A stretch of DNA of 64,000 nucleotides from Chimonanthus salicifolius (taxonomy: Eukaryota; Streptophyta; Magnoliopsida; Laurales; Calycanthaceae). Shown here piece after piece: positions 60,701 to 64,000 of this stretch. The position numbers and the translations under genes were made by a program. Location of the stretch: assembly GCA_013350335.1 (NCBI GenBank), contig CM023538.1, positions 62,051,080 to 62,115,079 on the forward strand. Direction: 5' to 3'. The notes below the pieces were generated by a model. That model had not been told where the DNA came from. It saw only the letters and a list, made by a program, of their open reading frames with translations, and made no database searches. Within the stretch, counting starts at the first letter, position 1. Each line of letters begins with the position of its first letter.

Positions 60701-63063
60701 ATAAGAGAGCACCAAGATTTCAACTAAACAAGACCTAACCAACTCCTCAAAAAGTTGTTATGCACCTTCACCATACGCAATTTTGAAGTTGACACAAGAA
60801 ATAACCTAGAAGACCTTGAGGCACAAAACGTCAAAACCTAATGCTCTTCCAAACTCTCTTCACCCAAGGAATAGGGTTCCCCATTTTCCAAATAGTCTTT
60901 CAATGCCTGATCCACATATTTAATACGAATTAACCATTGCCACACACCTCTGATTCTGAAGAATGAAAATACATTATCATGATCTATATTCTCAATCTCA
61001 AAGAGGGATTCTTCATAATTCCACCAATATGGAATGTTCTCTCTAATCAAATCAATAGGAAACAATGTTTTCTACAAGAGCCAATCTCAAAAGAAACATA
61101 CCATAAAGTTCAAAATTTAACAGCCCCATGCAAGGGCTTTTGGGATGTGCATCGTCTGTTCTTCCATCGACCTATTTGGGTTTACCTCTTTGCATTGGAT
61201 CTCCAGGATACTCACAATGGGAACCGATTATACACAATTTCAGCAAAAGCCTGGCATCATGGCGTGGAAAGTATTTATCCCTTGGAGGACGAATCACCCT
61301 TCTTAAGTCTGTTCTAAATGCTCTTCCCGTCTACTTTCTATCAGTGTTTCGTTGTCCCAAAAAAGTAACTCAGTCGATAGAAAAGATGATGAGGAACTTT
61401 TTGTGGGGTAATCATGAGGGCATGAAGAAATATCATCTTATAAATTGGGATCAGGTTTGTCTTCCTATTACTGCTACTGGGGGATTGGGGGTGCATCCAA
61501 TCAAGGCAATAGGCTCAGATGGGAATTCCCCGTGGAAGGCTATTCTTTTATGCAAGTATTGGCTGGGGAACTATGGGCGGAACCTCAACCCTGCCCCACG
61601 CAGACCTCAGGCATGTGGCGTGCCATTGCAGCATGTGTTGATAAATTCAAAGAGGGGACTAAGTTTAAGGCAGGCCGTAGTGACAGAATAAAGTTTTGGA
61701 CTAATTCGTGGTGTGACGGCTCTTCTTTGGTGTCTCGATTTCCCTCTATTCACTGCCTCTCCCTTAATCCTCTTGGGACCATTTCACATTTCTACTACAT
61801 GACTGGTAACCAAGATGTATGGGACATTCCCCTGCGCCGTAACTTGTCTGACACAGAAACGAATGCCTTCTCAGATCTCCTCCAGTCGATATCACCCTGC
61901 AGAATCAACACCAATCTAGAGGACAGCATCGTTTGGTGGCCTGACAATAATGGAACTTTTTCGGTTAAGTCTTTCTACACTTGATCGTCAACTGCTTCAA
62001 GTACAGCTACTGTCAACCTTAAAATTTGGTCTTCTAAAGCTCCCCCAAGGGCAATTAGCTTCGTTTGGACTGCCGCTTTTGGGGAAAATCTTGACTCAGG
62101 ACAATCTTCAGAGAAGGAGAAGCATCTAAAGAGTCAAATAATCTTCTCCTCCATTGTTCATTTTCTTCTGAAGTGTGGTACTCTATATTTGATAAGTTTG
62201 GGGTGGCTTGGGTTATGCCATCGCCGCTTGCTGAGTTGTCCTTTTCTTGGGACATTTCTTCCGTTTCGCTCAAATGCTCTTCATTGTGGCAGTTATCCTT
62301 TTTTGCCACACTTTGGAGCCTTTGGTGGGAACGAAATAATAGGTTGTTTAGAGATAAGAGTGAGTCCAATGCCATGGTTGGAAGACATGTCCATGCTAAG
62401 TGTACTTCTCGGGCCACTTTACTTCAGGAATTCCAGAATATTTCGATGTCTGACATTTTGCGTGCCTGGAAAGAATGTGTTGACCTTGTTTGAGACTTCT
62501 TTGTTTAGTTTCTCTTCTAGTTACTAGTCTCCCTTGTAGTTCTTTATGTATTTTTATATGTATTCGCACCCCTAGTGCCTCTTTTTATATTAATATATGA
62601 ACCATTTCCAAAAAAAAAACTTGCATCAATCAAATTTAAATCCCCAAATGAAACCAAAAGGCCAAATTGGCAATATTGTAATGACTTACTGTTCCCAAGT
62701 TGCGCTATAAAATGGGACTGCTGAAATAAGCCAGAACCAGAAAGTGTCCTTTCCACACATAGCAGTGCTTCCAAAAGCCAAAGATTCAAACTAAACAAAC
62801 AAATGGCATGGTTTAGTGGAAGTTGCAACTTAGTGATGCAAGATGGCAACTGAAGTTTAGAAGGATGAGCATACCGCACAGGCAAGTGCATCACATCCTG
62901 CAATTAGACAAGTTTGAAATGTTCAAGTATATTTAACCAATATTACAAACTCATTTAGGGAAATACTCCATGAAATGTGGGAATCACCATGATCAAAAAG
63001 TTCCCCCAGTGGACTGGATGAACTAGTCCGTCTAGCTTGCTTTCCATCAACAGCATCAAACGT
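45708..63063 (-). CDS. AAPT: Aminoalcohol phosphotransferase (CDP-choline/CDP-ethanolamine:diacylglycerol), 5' exons outside window
   Basis: Last step of the CDP-alcohol (Kennedy) pathway: moves phosphocholine or phosphoethanolamine to diacylglycerol; multi-pass protein of ER/Golgi membranes. Fourteen exons: 63063-62988, 62897-62875, 62790-62690, 57817-57723, 57545-57477, 53736-53667, 52981-52918, 52848-52808, 52686-52602, 51993-51931, 49767-49709, 49595-49543, 45890-45818, 45729-45708. They join in phase to 894 bp, 297 residues plus stop; about 90 N-terminal residues lie past the right edge. The first visible exon completes the CDP-alcohol transferase signature DG(2)AR(8)G(3)D(3)D ([20 protein letters not shown], then HGCD). 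Later landmarks: [63 protein letters not shown] and the end RIIRKKA. Hydrophobic segments fit the membrane helices. One exon is 23 bp and the last coding piece 22 bp. Introns total over 16 kb of repeats. Confidence 0.95.
46620..47076 (+). repeat. Dispersed AAPT-intron repeat, copy 1
   Basis: Opens with CAAGGCGCCAAGGGATCCTA and GCATGTCTAGACTTGAGC; carries TTTGCTAGGTGTACTTATTTAGATACTTC, ...TTGGCAACTGAGCTTCCAAAT; ends with CTAGGCTTAGTTAAGATGAG...GGCACAAAATGGGACTGGAGC. Copies 2 and 3 are at 56610-57200 and 59504-60485. The right end is interrupted by a solo LTR. Confidence 0.65.
47077..47833 (-). mobile_element. Solo LTR carrying a heat-shock-element array
   Basis: 757 bp with TGTCACGGG at one end and CCCGTGACA at the other (nine perfect inverted bases), flanked by CAAG on both sides (47073-47076 and 47834-47837). 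Read on the minus strand, CACCTATAAAAGGAGG (about 47387-47402) is a strong TATA box, with the U3-like part at higher coordinates. That U3 is filled with 5-bp-phased TTC/GAA units (separate entry). There is no adjacent retrotransposon coding sequence. It lies in AAPT intron 45891-49542, transcribed in the gene's own direction. Confidence 0.8.
47568..47730 (-). promoter_or_regulatory. Heat-shock-element array upstream of the LTR TATA box
   Basis: Over about 160 bp the plus strand repeats every 10 bp as nTTCnnGAAnn with substitutions. The stretch 47648-47670 is a perfect five-unit element, TTC-tt-GAA-ta-TTC-cg-GAA-cc-TTC. Others are TTCttGAAtcTTC at 47568-47580, GAAacTTC at 47593-47600 and TTCcgGAA near 47718-47725. 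The phase continues, more degenerate, down to about 47480. HSEs are known binding sites of heat-shock factors. Binding here is inferred. Confidence 0.75.
47990..48560 (-). mobile_element. RTE-clade LINE remnant in the last long AAPT intron
   Basis: The minus strand contains the same broken pieces as the copy at 7380-7960. Near 48290-48370 it reads [29 protein letters not shown], matching the family's CDRRVP..LKGKFYKT.IRPA.LYGAECW. Near 48070-48130 it matches the LRWFGHV region. Stops and frameshifts throughout. Confidence 0.6.
50688..50815. mobile_element. Stowaway MITE (Tc1/mariner type)
   Basis: 128 bp with ends CTCCCTCTATCCCATTTT and, reversed, CTCCCTCTGTCCTAATTT, flanked by TA on both sides (50686-50687, 50816-50817). 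The CTCCCTC tip and TA duplication are typical of plant Stowaway elements. It lies in AAPT intron 49768-51930. Confidence 0.9.
51413..51586 (+). mobile_element. tRNA-derived SINE with target-site duplication
   Basis: A-box GGGGTAGCTCAACTGGTAAC and B-box GGTGCGAGTTCGAGTCCCCG are tRNA-like and well preserved, followed by a body (GTGGGGGCGTGGAATGTCAT, GCACTGTGCTCGAGG, CCCCCCTCCGTCATC) and a short A tail. AATTAACA flanks it at 51405-51412 and 51587-51594. It is in AAPT intron 49768-51930, antisense to the gene, and differs from the SINE family at 25-43 kb. The head is not a functional tRNA gene. Confidence 0.85.
53042..53215 (+). mobile_element. RTE-type LINE reverse transcriptase fragment
   Basis: The plus strand reads [18 protein letters not shown] then, past one stop, [17 protein letters not shown]. 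These are the family's QFGFMPGRST and [13 protein letters not shown] motifs; here the catalytic-core Asp of FIDLEKAYD is Tyr (FFYLEKAYD). It is a dead fragment in AAPT intron 52982-53666, antisense to the gene. Confidence 0.75.
54759..55682. mobile_element. Solo-LTR-like insertion, 924 bp
   Basis: Starts TAATGTAGCGGAAG and ends TGTTCTACATC, with short inverted ATGTAG/CTACAT tips; AGTAAA lies on each side (54753-54758 and 55683-55688). It is inserted in a copy of the GACAC-type repeat that resumes afterwards; the uninterrupted counterpart is at about 6970. The middle is purine-rich and gives long low-complexity frames on the minus strand that are not genes. An LTR is likely, but the exact ends are uncertain. 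Confidence 0.55.
56610..57200 (+). repeat. Dispersed AAPT-intron repeat, copy 2
   Basis: Shares with copies 1 and 3: CAAGTCAGGGCACAAGGTGC at the left, CTTATTTAGATACTTCGAAA, AAATAGGTTTATTATAGATT and a right end with GGTATGAAATAAGCCTACAACCTAGG. It is more rearranged than copy 1 and has an unrelated stretch at about 56820-57060. Confidence 0.5.
57818..59503 (-). other. Left part of AAPT intron 57818-62689
   Basis: AT-rich intronic DNA with a (TTG)n tract at about 58496-58515. Open frames are short and unlike known proteins. I see no clear transposon ends in this part. Confidence 0.5.
59791..59909 (+). mobile_element. Very short LINE 3' end with 19-bp target-site duplication
   Basis: About 105 bp of a LINE-like 3'UTR (GGTCTATCTCTCTTAGACCT, CTCTTAATTAATGAAATCTT) plus about 15 A. 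The 19 bases at 59772-59790, beginning AAGGAATCAC and ending TTCAACTG, recur exactly at 59910-59928 on the other side of the tail. This is a clean target-primed insertion, extremely 5'-truncated. Confidence 0.9.
59921..60282. mobile_element. MITE with about 30-bp terminal inverted repeats
   Basis: The left end TTCAACTGAGTGGCATCACC and the right end reversed, TTCAGCTGGATGACACAGCC, continue as CATGAGCGAC/CATGAGTGAC, matching about 22 of 30. It is nested in dispersed-repeat copy 3. The LINE tail inserted near its left tip, since the LINE duplication contains the MITE's first eight bases. Confidence 0.6.
61128..62617 (+). mobile_element. 5'-truncated LINE (L1-type): end of reverse transcriptase plus zinc-binding RVT domain
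   Basis: The plus strand encodes, in two or three frames, [59 protein letters not shown] and [20 protein letters not shown], then the zf-RVT part ([34 protein letters not shown]). Frameshifts (for example around 61500), a TGA at 61982 and loss of everything before the reverse transcriptase thumb show it is dead. The 3'UTR ends GTGCCTCTTTTTATATTAAT plus a 9-A tail. It lies antisense in AAPT intron 57818-62689. The target duplication is at best a weak CAAATTTAA-type match. Confidence 0.9.
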
Positions 63064-63342
63064 CTGCCAAAGCACATATATGCATGTCAAAACATGGCCA
63101 TGCTTCTTTTTCTTTTCCCTTTTTTTGAATGATGAAAATGATATTGATTTATTAAAGAATACATCCCAATAAGCATAAGGAGTAGGGTCAAAACCCTATA
63201 AACCCACCCAGAAAACACTAAAATCACATGCCATTACCTTGTTGTCTAAGAACACATTCAGATAGGTCAGTCAGTCCATGAAAATAATTTGCCAAATCAA
63301 AATTAAAGGTCAACCTCAGATTGATGGGATAAATGACTTAAA

Positions 63343-63378
63343 TGATGATGATGATGACGGTGATGATGATGATGATGC
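63343..63378. repeat. (GAT)n-type microsatellite
   Basis: Runs of GATGATGATGATGATGACGG followed by TGATGATGATGATGATGATG in the AAPT intron upstream of the first visible exon. The preceding sequence (GCCAAATCAAAATTAAAGGT, GATGGGATAAATGACTT) resembles pieces at 12200-12280 and 21995. The remaining 63064-64000 shows no coding exon that I could identify. Confidence 0.75.
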
Positions 63379-64000
63379 ACACATCCTCTTTAGCTAAGTC
63401 ATCTTTCTCGTTGTTAGATCTTCAATACATGTAAAATAATAAATCCTTTCCTTTGAATAATTTGCCTAACTTCCTCCACCATCTCCAGCAACTGGGGGAC
63501 ACAAACAACCCCTTCACCACTGAATAACTGCAAATGAATCCCCCTCTATCTCATCACAACGGTACCCACTTTCTAAAGCTCTTTAATGCCCTTTCTTTCT
63601 TTCTTTTTTTTGAGAAAGATGGTAACATTGTAAAAGAAAAGCATAGTGCATTACACTAAAATGCTAACAGAAAAACTTGGTACTGAGATATATAAAAAGG
63701 GTCATACAATAAGAAAGGAAATATAACTCCCAACACAAGATAATAAGCATAGAGATACTAATTTAATTTCTCAAGTTGTAAATGGTCCTCTAGAAAAAAT
63801 GACAATTATGCCAAGCAGTATAGGAATGTGGAATGAAAGACATTGCAAGTGCTTGGTAGCTCAATCATAAAACTGGGTTGCAGCCATGAGGTCCAATATA
63901 TTTATTCTCAGATACCTGACAAAATGTCGAACATGTACCACACAAGAAGCAGTCTTAGATGTCAGATAGATTCTCATACATTTCTACTAATGTAGAACAC

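Noticed and set aside
60838..61065. 75-codon minus-strand frame just upstream of the LINE
   Set aside because: Protein-like composition, but I could not match it to any family; not enough to call a gene or a transposon domain.
1..64000. CRISPR array, bacterial operons, phage or other microbial system
   Set aside because: Nothing of the kind; splicing, repeats and gene families are those of a plant nuclear genome.

Overview
The window is nuclear DNA of a flowering plant. It holds intron-rich genes with GT-AG splicing, AT-rich intergenic DNA, plant-type LINEs, SINEs, MITEs and solo LTRs, and proteins of typical plant families. The species cannot be fixed from the sequence. Most long open frames are chance or transposon remnants; the real genes were rebuilt from splice sites and conserved motifs.

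Layout: (1) 1-9373, minus strand: a cofactor-independent phosphoglycerate mutase of the archaeal ApgM type, five coding exons, cut by the left window edge. (2) About 10.2-10.98 kb: a short divergent promoter region. (3) 10978-22470, plus strand: a complete five-exon plant cysteine oxidase of 254 residues, most like the PCO3 subgroup. (4) 22.5-34.9 kb: gene-free, AT-rich DNA with a solo LTR, several tRNA-like SINEs, foldback elements and a truncated LINE. (5) 35189-38381, plus strand: a complete four-exon mitochondrial proline dehydrogenase of 491 residues. (6) 39.1-43.8 kb: decayed copies of the end of an aminoalcohol phosphotransferase gene and of proline dehydrogenase. (7) 45708 to beyond 63063, minus strand: the aminoalcohol phosphotransferase gene (AAPT), 14 coding exons visible over more than 17 kb, its 5' exons beyond the right edge.

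The most informative structure is a tandem duplication of a segment carrying ProDH and the convergent last two AAPT exons (about 34.93-39.73 kb and 39.78-46.09 kb). Decay was reciprocal: the left unit kept ProDH and lost the AAPT tail, the right unit kept the AAPT tail and lost ProDH. The right unit also took up a hAT-like MITE, a SINE, an (AT)n tract and a 0.9-kb foldback element.

The most striking regulatory-looking sequence is a 757-bp solo LTR in the last long AAPT intron. It has a long, 5-bp-phased heat-shock-element array directly upstream of a TATA box, in the same direction as AAPT.

The four genes belong to separate pathways (glycolysis, oxygen sensing through the Cys/Arg N-degron pathway, proline catabolism, phosphatidylcholine/phosphatidylethanolamine synthesis). 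Nothing suggests a cluster beyond the divergent first pair and the convergent last pair.
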